From Hymenobacter arizonensis (GTDB lineage: Bacteria; Bacteroidota; Bacteroidia; Cytophagales; Hymenobacteraceae), in the NCBI RefSeq assembly GCF_900115775.1, contig NZ_FOXS01000001.1:1240001-1304000 (forward strand): DNA of 64,000 nt, given 5' to 3'. Below, in pieces: positions 51,864-59,113 of the stretch; within the stretch, counting starts at the first letter, position 1; the number at the start of each line of letters is the position of its first letter. The position numbers and the translations under genes were made by a program. The notes beneath the pieces were generated by a model that had not been told where the DNA came from, searched no databases, and was given only the letters and a program-made list of their open reading frames with translations.

Positions 51864-53336
51864 CTATTTATTTAGGGCAGCAAAAACTTCGGTTAAAATC
51901 AATTTGTCGTCGAACGGCGCTTTCACGCCGCGAATTTCCTGGTAGGTCTCGTGGCCCTTGCCCGCCACTAGCACAATGTCGTTGGGCCCGGCCAACTCCA
52001 CGGCGGCCCGAATGGCCTCGCGGCGGTCGACTACCGTGCGCACCTTGGCCGCATCGGGCGCTGTCACGCCGGCCTGCATTTGGGCCAGTATGTCGTTGGG
52101 GTCCTCGAACCGCGGGTTGTCGGCGGTGAGGATGACTTTATTAGAGAGGCGCGCGGCCAGGTTGGCCATGATGGGGCGCTTGGCTGCGTCGCGGTTGCCG
52201 CCGCACCCTACTACCGTAATAATCTGCTGGGTGGGCTGGCGGATTTCGTGCAGGGTTTGCAGCACGTTTTCCAGGGCGTCGGGCGTGTGGGCATAGTCCA
52301 CAATGCCGGTCACGCGCTGGGTAGGCGACACCACGGGCTCGAAACGGCCCGGCGCTGTGGTCAAGCCCGAGAGGATGGTGAGCACCTCGGTGGGGTCCTC
52401 GCCCAGCAGCACGGCCGCGCCGTACACGGCCAGCAGGTTGTAGGCGTTGAACACGCCGATGAGGCGAAACAGGATTTCGCGGTCGTCGATTTCGAGGTGC
52501 AGGCCGTGTACTTCGTTGGCAATGAGCTTGGCTCGGAACGTGGCAGCCCCGCGCAAGGAGTAAGTTTCGCGGCGGGCGGCGGTGTTTTGCAGCATCACCG
52601 GGCCGCGCTTGTCGTCGGCATTGGTGAGGGCGAAAGCGGTTTTGGGCAGCGCGTCAAAAAAGCCTTTTTTAGCTTTCAGGTAGTTGTCAAAGGTGCCGTG
52701 GTAGTCGAGGTGGTCGTGGGTGAGGTTGGTGAACACGCCCCCTACAAAGCGCAGGCCCGTGACGCGGTGCTGGGCGACGGCGTGGCTGCTCACTTCCATG
52801 CAGGCGTGGGTGCAGCCGGCCGCCACCATGCGCGCCAGCAGGGCATTGAGGCGAATGGCGTCGGGCGTGGTGTGGGTGGAAGGAATGACTTCCTCGTCAA
52901 TCTGGTTTTGTACCGTACTTAGCAGGCCGGCATGGTATCCCAGTTCGCGCAACAGCTTGTGCAAAAGCGTGGCACAGGAAGTTTTGCCATTCGTGCCCGT
53001 CACGCCAATCAGCTTCAGCTGTCGCGAGGGATGTCCGTAGAACGCAGCAGCCATGTGAGCCAGCGCCGCGCCGCTGTTTTCTACCAGCACGTAGGCCGTA
53101 GCCGGATTTAGCTCCGTGGGCAGTTCTTCGCACACCACCGCGGCCAGGCCCTGCGCTACTGCGCCGGCAATAAACTTGTGGCCGTCGGTAGCCGTGCCGC
53201 GCAGGGCGCAGAATGCCACCCCCGGCCCCGCTTCCCGCGAATCGAGGGTGAGGGCCGTGATGGGCACGTCGGTGGGCCCGTGCTGGGCCAGCACGTTTAC
53301 ATCTGTAAGTAGGGAAAAGAGGGGAAGGGAAATCAT
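51864..53336 (-). CDS. murE: UDP-N-acetylmuramoyl-tripeptide synthetase
   Basis: The 490-residue Mur ligase adds the third amino acid of the stem peptide. GVTGTNGKTSCATLLHKLL is the ATP loop and VMLQN... to VVGCGGNRDAAKRPIMANLA the central part. TADNPRFEDPNDI carries the D-N-P-R motif, which in this family reads meso-diaminopimelate (EC 6.3.2.13), as expected for Gram-negatives. The ATG at 53336 is chosen; an upstream in-frame start at 53366 gives extra sequence that does not match. It lies between ftsI and mraY. Confidence 0.94.
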   Translation of the reverse strand: MISLPLFSLLTDVNVLAQHGPTDVPITALTLDSREAGPGVAFCALRGTATDGHKFIAGAVAQGLAAVVCEELPTELNPATAYVLVENSGAALAHMAAAFYGHPSRQLKLIGVTGTNGKTSCATLLHKLLRELGYHAGLLSTVQNQIDEEVIPSTHTTPDAIRLNALLARMVAAGCTHACMEVSSHAVAQHRVTGLRFVGGVFTNLTHDHLDYHGTFDNYLKAKKGFFDALPKTAFALTNADDKRGPVMLQNTAARRETYSLRGAATFRAKLIANEVHGLHLEIDDREILFRLIGVFNAYNLLAVYGAAVLLGEDPTEVLTILSGLTTAPGRFEPVVSPTQRVTGIVDYAHTPDALENVLQTLHEIRQPTQQIITVVGCGGNRDAAKRPIMANLAARLSNKVILTADNPRFEDPNDILAQMQAGVTAPDAAKVRTVVDRREAIRAAVELAGPNDIVLVAGKGHETYQEIRGVKAPFDDKLILTEVFAALNK

Positions 53337-53389
53337 GAGGAAAGTAATCGGCTGCCCATCAAACAAAAGCAGCCGGGCAAGCGAAGCTA

Positions 53390-55828
53390 TTAGGTGCGGC
53401 GAACCGGAGTTTTGGGGTTGTTGGGAGTAGCCGCCCTTTTGGAATCCTTAGCGGGGTCTTTGCTGGGGGCAGCCTTAGCCTTGGCAGCGGCCTTCTTGTC
53501 GGCGGCGTCTGTAGTTTTTTCAGCCGTGGCTTTGGTTGTAGCCGGAGTCGGCTTGGTCTTACTTGGCGCTGCTTTGGCCTTGGCACTGCCTGCGGCAGGC
53601 TTGGCAACCGGCTCAGCATCAGCTGGAACCAGGAGCTTGTTCTCGGCAACTTTGGTGTGCTCAGGTTCGGGCAGGGCCTTGGGAGCCGTCAGGCGGGGAC
53701 CGGTTTCAGCCAGCGTGAGCGTGATGATGTCGCCCCGATTGATGGAGCTTCCTACTTCCAGCGACTGCTCGCGCACGCGGCCCGTTCCCATTGCCCGCAC
53801 GTGCAGTCCTCGGTTTTCAAGCAGAAACAGGGCATCGCGCAACGTCAACCCTTTTACCAGCGGCACCCGACCGGGACGCACCGGATTCACTACCAGGGCC
53901 ACGGTACGGGCATGGAACGCAGTGTCGGAAGCAGCCCGTACCCACTCCTCGCCCCCGGTTGCCTGGGTGTTGCCAGCCAGGCCCAGCTTCTGGCACACGA
54001 GGGCCAGTTCGTCCTGCATGCCAGCGCGCACCATGGGCACGCGGCTCTTGTTGAGGCGGGCCTTGGCCAGCAGCGGGCGCTGGCTGAGCATATCGCGGGC
54101 CATGCACTTGTCGGCTACCTCGCGGAATACCGGGGCGGCCACGTCAGCGCCGTAGATGCGGCCGTTGCGGGGCGAATCGACGACTACAATGCAGCTGTAC
54201 TTGGGCTTATCGGCCGGGAAATAGCCGCAGAAGCTTGTGGAATAAGTCTTGGTGTACTGGCCGTTCTTGAACTTCCAGGCCGTGCCGGTCTTGCCGGCAA
54301 TGGTGTAATCCTTGGGCTGAATGCTGCGCGCCGTGCCATGCGACACCACGCCCTCCATCATGGCTTTCACCTTGGCCAAGGTGGCATCGGAGCAGATTTT
54401 AGGGTTCAGCACCACCGTTTCGTTGCGCTGCAAGACTTGGTCGGCCTGCTTGATTTCCTTCACGATGAGCGGCTGCAGTTTCACGCCGCCGTTGGCGATG
54501 GCGTTGTACAGGGCCAGCGTTTGCAGCGGCGCCAGCTTGAGCTCGTAGCCAATGCTCATGGTGGTGAGCGAAGTGCGGCTCCAGGTACGGTCCTGAGGGT
54601 CTTTCACGTAGGGCTTGGCTTCGCCGGTCATCTGAAAGCCCAACGGCTTGTCCAGCCCGAATTTCTTGAGCTGGTCGTAGTACTCGTTGGGGTTCTTCAC
54701 GAAGTTTTCGTGCACCAGCCGGGCCACCCCGATGTTGGAAGACTTCTCGAATACCTGCTGCACTGTGATGCGGCCATAGCCGTGCGAATCGGTTTTTACG
54801 GCTCCGCCAATGGCCATGCGGCCGTTGCCGGTGTCCACGATGTCGTCGAGCTCGATATTTGGCCGCGCCTCCAGCAAGGCCATCATCGACGCCAGCTTGA
54901 AGGTAGAGCCCGGCTCGGTGCGGCCCTGGTCGGCAAAAGCGTAGTTGTAGTCCTCCTTATAGGAACCGTCCGACGCTTTGCCCAGGTTGGCCACGGCCTT
55001 AATTTCGCCGGTAGCCACTTCCATCAGAATCACGCAGCCGTACTGGGCGTTGTTATCGACCAAAGATTTGTAAAGCGCATTTTCGGCTACGTCCTGCAGG
55101 TTGATGTCGAGCGTGGTCTTGACATCGTAGCCGGGTTGGGGCTTGATTTCGGTGCCGTCATACACGGGCTTGATGCCGCCGGGCACCCGCTCAAACAGGG
55201 CCTCGCCGGCCTTGCCCGCCAGGCTTTGCTCGAAGGTGTACTCTAGTCCGGCGCCGTGCTTGTCCTCGTTCACGAAGCCAATGGTGCGCTGCGCCAGGCC
55301 GCCAAAGGGACGAAAGCGCTTGTCGACCTTCTCAAAAATGGCGCCGCCGCGGTTACGCTTGGCCCGGAAAATAGGCCAATTGGCCAGCATTTTCTTCTCC
55401 TGGAAGTTGATTTGGCGGGAATTGAGTCGGATGTAGCGCACCGTGGGCCGCTTGGGGTCGCGGGCATTCATCAGCCGGCGGCGGTACTCCTGCACACTGC
55501 GGTCGCCAAAGAAGTGCGAAAGATGCCAGGCCAACGAATCCACGCCCGCCCGAAACACGGCATCATCGACCACGCCCGGGTCCCAGGCCACCCGATAAAA
55601 CGGCAGCGAGGTTGCCATAATACTCTCGTTATCAGAGTATATATTGCCCCGCGTGGCGGGCACCGGGTGGTAACTGATGCGGCGTTCCTGCTCCAAAGCA
55701 CGCCATTTGGCGCCCTCCTGGTATTGAATCTTGGTGGCTTTCCAAAAAATGGCACACGAGAACACGGCTACCCCCAGAAAGGCCAGCCGCACCCGCGTCA
55801 CAATGGACTTCTTAACGTTGCCTTTCAT
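53390..55828 (-). CDS. ftsI: Septal transpeptidase FtsI (PBP3) with PASTA domain and long tail
   Basis: The 812-residue class B PBP cross-links septal peptidoglycan. One N-terminal membrane helix (LAFLGVAVFSCAIFWK) is followed by the pedestal domain, with RGNIYSDNESIMATS. The transpeptidase has EPGSTFK (S308, K311), SSN (363-365) and AGKTGT (K513). A PASTA domain (about residues 655-710: VPLVKGLTLRDALFLLENRG) follows. The last 100 residues are Ala/Lys/Pro/Thr-rich with AKAKAAPSK repeats. Such a long basic tail is unusual. The start overlaps the ftsL stop by 4 bases. Confidence 0.96.
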   Translation of the reverse strand: MKGNVKKSIVTRVRLAFLGVAVFSCAIFWKATKIQYQEGAKWRALEQERRISYHPVPATRGNIYSDNESIMATSLPFYRVAWDPGVVDDAVFRAGVDSLAWHLSHFFGDRSVQEYRRRLMNARDPKRPTVRYIRLNSRQINFQEKKMLANWPIFRAKRNRGGAIFEKVDKRFRPFGGLAQRTIGFVNEDKHGAGLEYTFEQSLAGKAGEALFERVPGGIKPVYDGTEIKPQPGYDVKTTLDINLQDVAENALYKSLVDNNAQYGCVILMEVATGEIKAVANLGKASDGSYKEDYNYAFADQGRTEPGSTFKLASMMALLEARPNIELDDIVDTGNGRMAIGGAVKTDSHGYGRITVQQVFEKSSNIGVARLVHENFVKNPNEYYDQLKKFGLDKPLGFQMTGEAKPYVKDPQDRTWSRTSLTTMSIGYELKLAPLQTLALYNAIANGGVKLQPLIVKEIKQADQVLQRNETVVLNPKICSDATLAKVKAMMEGVVSHGTARSIQPKDYTIAGKTGTAWKFKNGQYTKTYSTSFCGYFPADKPKYSCIVVVDSPRNGRIYGADVAAPVFREVADKCMARDMLSQRPLLAKARLNKSRVPMVRAGMQDELALVCQKLGLAGNTQATGGEEWVRAASDTAFHARTVALVVNPVRPGRVPLVKGLTLRDALFLLENRGLHVRAMGTGRVREQSLEVGSSINRGDIITLTLAETGPRLTAPKALPEPEHTKVAENKLLVPADAEPVAKPAAGSAKAKAAPSKTKPTPATTKATAEKTTDAADKKAAAKAKAAPSKDPAKDSKRAATPNNPKTPVRRT

Positions 55829-56706
55829 CGGGATTTTCCTTTAACGGTCTGCTTGCCTGCGGCCTTAGCTTTGGGCGTGGTAGTACCTTTTTGTGCCTTG
55901 GTATTATTGTTGAGCTTAGCCGTAGTGCTGCTCCGCGTTGCTGCTGATTTTGTTGGGTTGCTTACCGGGGCAGCCCGCCGAACAGGTGCTGCTGGCATAA
56001 CTGCGGTGGTGTCGCCGTCCAGCGGCTGGGGCGGGGCTATAATTTCGGGGCCATCATCGGTGCTTGGTGCCGCACGGCGGCGGCCGGCCAGAATATCCTT
56101 TTGTATCGCGGCGGCCGAGTCGCGGGCGGCCCGGGCCGCTAGGGTATCAGCAGTCAGCACGGGCATTAGCTCCAGCTCAGCCGCATCCAGGCGGCCGGCC
56201 GGCACGGAGATGCGGAAAGGCGGCGAAGAGCTTTCCACCAGCCCGAAGGCCGCTACTTTGCGGGCCACTTCGCTCTGTTTGCTGGCCTCCATATAGTCCG
56301 ATTTCAGGGTGGTGTAGTCGGCGCGCAGGTCTTCCGTCTCCTGCTTGAGACGGTGAATGCTGCGGTTCATGCGGTTGCCATAGTGCGTGTTGCCGATGTA
56401 GAGCAGCGTGAGCAGCATCACAAACAGCAGGTGCGGCAGGTAGCGCACCGGCAAGCCTTCGCGAAACAGTCCATCTACGCTCGTAACTCGGTCCAGCAGC
56501 GAAAAAAGGCTCCAGGAACTGCGGGGCCGGGGCTCGGCCTTGGGCTTGCGAGGGCGCTTTTCGCGGACTGGCGCCGGTTCTGGCTCCGGCTCGGGGGCCT
56601 CCACTACTTCCGCTTCGGGCAGCGCCACGGGTGCCGGCGCGGCTACTTCGCGGGGTACATTGGCCCGGCGTGGGGCATCGGTGGGTCTGATTGTGTTGGT
56701 GGCCAT
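55825..56706 (-). CDS. FtsL-like divisome protein with extended tails
   Basis: This 293-residue protein sits where ftsL lies in Bacteroidota dcw clusters. A Pro/Glu/Arg-rich cytoplasmic N-terminus of about 85 residues is followed by one membrane helix (HLLFVMLLTLLYIGNTHY) and a coiled coil (MNRSIHRLKQETEDLRADYT, KSDYMEASKQSEVARKV). This is the FtsL pattern. A long Ala/Pro/Thr/Lys-rich periplasmic tail ends it. FtsL proteins are usually about 100 residues, so the tails are an elaboration. The ATG at 56706 is chosen; the frame is open further upstream to 56793. It overlaps ftsI by 4 bases. Confidence 0.8.
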   Translation of the reverse strand: MATNTIRPTDAPRRANVPREVAAPAPVALPEAEVVEAPEPEPEPAPVREKRPRKPKAEPRPRSSWSLFSLLDRVTSVDGLFREGLPVRYLPHLLFVMLLTLLYIGNTHYGNRMNRSIHRLKQETEDLRADYTTLKSDYMEASKQSEVARKVAAFGLVESSSPPFRISVPAGRLDAAELELMPVLTADTLAARAARDSAAAIQKDILAGRRRAAPSTDDGPEIIAPPQPLDGDTTAVMPAAPVRRAAPVSNPTKSAATRSSTTAKLNNNTKAQKGTTTPKAKAAGKQTVKGKSR

Positions 56707-56870
56707 TTTCAGTCGACAATCAGCAGTGAAAAGACATAAATCGACAAAGCCGGCCAAGGCAGTGCATTCCCCAAGCCACGCCCCAATGCACAAGTAGGCC
56801 TTGAAGCAAGTGTTGGTAAAGCGTATTGTGATAGGGAATTACTCATTGGCTCCAGTCTCCTTTCCTAATA

Positions 56871-57794
56871 TTAATTGCGAATGGCAACACGCAATTTAGC
56901 ACTTCGGGCCCGGCTATTCAGCGCCACTTCGGCGGCATCGGCCTCTTCGGGCTTGCGGTTCACGGCCTCAAATGGCTTGCTTTCATTGCCAAAGAAGTCT
57001 TTTTCAACCGAGCCAAAAAATTTGCCCTTGGCAATAAAATTCTTCACCAGCCGGTCTTCCAGCGAATGGTAGCTCATCACCACCAGTCGCCCGCCGGGCC
57101 GGAGCACTTCGGCGGTTTGCAGTAGCATCTCCTGCAGGGCCTGCATCTCCTGATTCACCTCGATGCGGAGGGCCTGGAAAACCTGGGCCAGGTACTTGTT
57201 CTCTTTGCCGCGGGGGGTGCAGGGCTGAATGGCCTGCTTGAGTTCGGCAATGGTTTCCAACCGACGACCCCGGCGGGCGGCCCCGATGGTCTGAGCCAGG
57301 GTCCGGGCGTTGGTTACCTCCCCGTACATGCCGAAGATGCGGTGCAGGTCGGCTTCCTTGTAATCGTTGAGAATATCGGCGGCGGTTAGGGGACCGTCAG
57401 GGTCCATGCGCATGTCGAGCGGCCCGTCGAACCGGGTCGAAAAGCCACGTTCCGGGGTATCGAACTGATGCGAACTTACGCCCAAGTCGGCCAACAGTCC
57501 ATCAACTGGCAAAGCGCCAATCTGCTGCAATTCAGACGTTAAGTCTCGAAAATTAGCCTTTACAAAAGTAAACTGGGGCCGAGTTAACTTTTCTGCCTCA
57601 GCTTCGGCATCGGCATCCTGGTCGAAACTGTAGAGGTGGCCGGTGGTCAGCTTCTCGAGGATGCGCGCCGAGTGCCCTCCCCCACCAAACGTGACGTCGA
57701 CGTAGCGGCCGTCAGGCTGCAGGTCGAGGGCGGCCAGGCACTGGGCCAGCATCACCGGGCGGTGGTAGGCGGTATCGTTGGTGTATTCGCTCAC
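56871..57794 (-). CDS. rsmH: 16S rRNA (cytosine-1402-N4)-methyltransferase
   Basis: The 307-residue SAM enzyme (MraW) methylates C1402 of 16S rRNA. HRPVMLAQCLAALDLQPDG starts the protein; VDVTFGGGGHSARIL is the SAM-binding loop; ADLGVSSHQFDTPERGFS and PLDMRMDP are the following family motifs. YHSLEDRLVKNF near residue 245 completes the match. It uses GTG at 57794, overlapping the mraZ stop by 4 bases, which suggests translational coupling. A 164-base gap separates it from ftsL. Confidence 0.97.
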   Translation of the reverse strand: MSEYTNDTAYHRPVMLAQCLAALDLQPDGRYVDVTFGGGGHSARILEKLTTGHLYSFDQDADAEAEAEKLTRPQFTFVKANFRDLTSELQQIGALPVDGLLADLGVSSHQFDTPERGFSTRFDGPLDMRMDPDGPLTAADILNDYKEADLHRIFGMYGEVTNARTLAQTIGAARRGRRLETIAELKQAIQPCTPRGKENKYLAQVFQALRIEVNQEMQALQEMLLQTAEVLRPGGRLVVMSYHSLEDRLVKNFIAKGKFFGSVEKDFFGNESKPFEAVNRKPEEADAAEVALNSRARSAKLRVAIRN

Positions 57795-58264
57795 GCCATG
57801 GGGCCGCCGAGGGGCGGGGTTTCAACCGACAAAAACTTTTGTGCCAACTTGCTAAAGCTCTGCTGGTCTTTGATGAGGTAGTCATCGTAGCGGCTGGGGT
57901 CCCAGATTTCGCACCGGTTGCCAAGGCCCACGATGATGGCTTCTTTCTCAATGCCTGCATACCTTAACATGCTACGTGGTAGCATGAAACGACTGATTGA
58001 GTCAAGTTCCACTTCAGTCATTCCCCGGAAGAAATTGCGCTGAAACTGGCGGTACTCTTCGTTGAATTCGTCGAGGGCCATCACCTTTTCGTGAATGACG
58101 CGCCAAGCGGCCCGGGGGTACAGCACCAGGCACGGCTCGAAGCCGCGCACCAGCACCAGTTGGTTGCCCGACTCTTCCGGCAGATTTCCCTTCACTTTGG
58201 CCGGCAGCACAAGCCGCCCTTTCGGGTCGAGCTTGCATTCATATTCGCCGGACAGCAGGTTCAT
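57791..58264 (-). CDS. mraZ: Transcriptional regulator MraZ
   Basis: This 157-residue AbrB-like DNA-binding protein is the first gene of the dcw cluster and in other bacteria represses its own promoter. Two MraZ repeats are visible: GEYECKLDPKGRLVLPAKVK (about residues 6-25) and VELDSISRFMLPRSMLRYAG (about 84-103). The ATG at 58264 is preferred to a GTG two codons upstream. Three TGGT repeats with 10-base period lie 67-90 bases upstream, the right type of site for this protein. Confidence 0.93.
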   Translation of the reverse strand: MNLLSGEYECKLDPKGRLVLPAKVKGNLPEESGNQLVLVRGFEPCLVLYPRAAWRVIHEKVMALDEFNEEYRQFQRNFFRGMTEVELDSISRFMLPRSMLRYAGIEKEAIIVGLGNRCEIWDPSRYDDYLIKDQQSFSKLAQKFLSVETPPLGGPMA

Positions 58265-58301
58265 GGGCACAGACCGCCAAGGGAAACAGGGACGGTATTA
58301 G

Positions 58302-58331
58302 CAAATGTACGGGAAGCCATTTAAAAACCAA
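58302..58331 (-). promoter_or_regulatory. Predicted dcw promoter (-33/-7)
   Basis: On the minus strand TACATTTG (58309-58302) matches the Bacteroidota -7 consensus TAnnTTTG. TTGG (58331-58328) lies 18 bases upstream as the -33 element. The start point would be about 30 bases before the mraZ ATG. Confidence 0.55.
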
Positions 58332-58355
58332 CCACGATTTACCATTTCCTACCAC
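58331..58355 (-). promoter_or_regulatory. Candidate MraZ operator (three TGGT repeats)
   Basis: TGGT occurs at 58354-58351, 58344-58341 and 58334-58331, exactly 10 bases apart. MraZ sites in other bacteria are TGGG-type direct repeats with 10-base period, and this cluster touches the -33 element. Confidence 0.65.
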
Positions 58356-58566
58356 AAAAGAAATAGTGCCCTCATCTCAATAAAAACCCGGTTTTTGAGC
58401 TAACCAAAATAGCCGTTCTACCATATTCGAACCAGCTGGCATGGAAAATTCACCATCGCAACGGCCGCTCTAAACCGGCAGGCTCCCTGAGCACTTTGCC
58501 ATAGGCATGGCGGGATGTTGTGACTTTGGAACACGATTGTACACGGCTCCCCTCCTCTCCCATCCT

Positions 58567-58574
58567 TACCTTTG
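58567..58574 (+). promoter_or_regulatory. TAnnTTTG -7 element of the metal-associated set
   Basis: TACCTTTG matches the consensus exactly and lies 8 bases before the ATG at 58583, implying a very short leader. A TTTGG at 58523-58527 is too far for a normal -33. Confidence 0.4.
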
Positions 58575-58582
58575 CAATCGCA

Positions 58583-59023
58583 ATGCAAACCCATTCGTTG
58601 TTCCGTCGCTTCGTCAGCTTGCTGCTGGCTACGCTGGTGCTCATAGCATCGGTGGGCCTGACGGTGCAGCGGCAAACGTGCCGGATGAGCGGCAGCAGTC
58701 AGGTGGCAGTTTCGGTGACGGGCCAGGCTGCTTTGTCCGGCTGCGCAGCCACCGATGCTTCTGTCTCGGTAGTGGCAGAAGACGACGACTGCTGTGACTT
58801 CAGCACTCACCTGCACAAGGTGCCGATGCCTGCGCACGCCCTGGCAGGCAAAGTGCTGCTACCCGCGCCTCTGCTCGCAGTTTGGGAACCGGCTACGGGG
58901 TGGCTCCCGCAGGCGCCAGCCGTAGCCGTGCAGTTTGGGACCTGTTCTTGGTTTGCGGCCGATTCTTCGCCACCACTGGCAGGGCGGGCGCTACTCGCGT
59001 TTTGTTGCAAGCTGGTGGTCTAG
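58583..59023 (+). CDS. Small Cys-rich exported protein upstream of TonB receptor
   Basis: The 146-residue product has an N-terminal hydrophobic segment (LLLATLVLIASVGLTVQ). It has cysteines at RQTCRMSG, GCAAT, the DDDCCDFSTHLHK cluster, FGTCSWF and near the C-terminus (AFCCKLVV). The acidic CC plus His cluster is a plausible metal site. It resembles the small Cys/His proteins (HYC_CC_PP type) that sit next to copper-type TonB receptors in Bacteroidota. Position and pattern suggest a role in metal handling; this is inference. It uses ATG 58583 and lies 90 bases before the receptor gene. Confidence 0.6.
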   Translation: MQTHSLFRRFVSLLLATLVLIASVGLTVQRQTCRMSGSSQVAVSVTGQAALSGCAATDASVSVVAEDDDCCDFSTHLHKVPMPAHALAGKVLLPAPLLAVWEPATGWLPQAPAVAVQFGTCSWFAADSSPPLAGRALLAFCCKLVV

Positions 59024-59113
59024 GCTGTTTTGAAATGCTCTGTCCTTAGAAATAATGGGGCAAGCTGGCGCCTGTTGAGGCGTTATTTCAAAGGAGCCTA
59101 ACCTACAAACAAT

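Noticed and set aside
53657..55246. A 529-residue open frame on the plus strand, antisense to ftsI
   Set aside because: It is a composition-driven shadow of ftsI: His/Gly/Arg-rich, no domain, and ftsI on the other strand is complete.
58091..58324. A plus-strand frame across mraZ
   Set aside because: It is antisense to mraZ and overlaps its promoter region.
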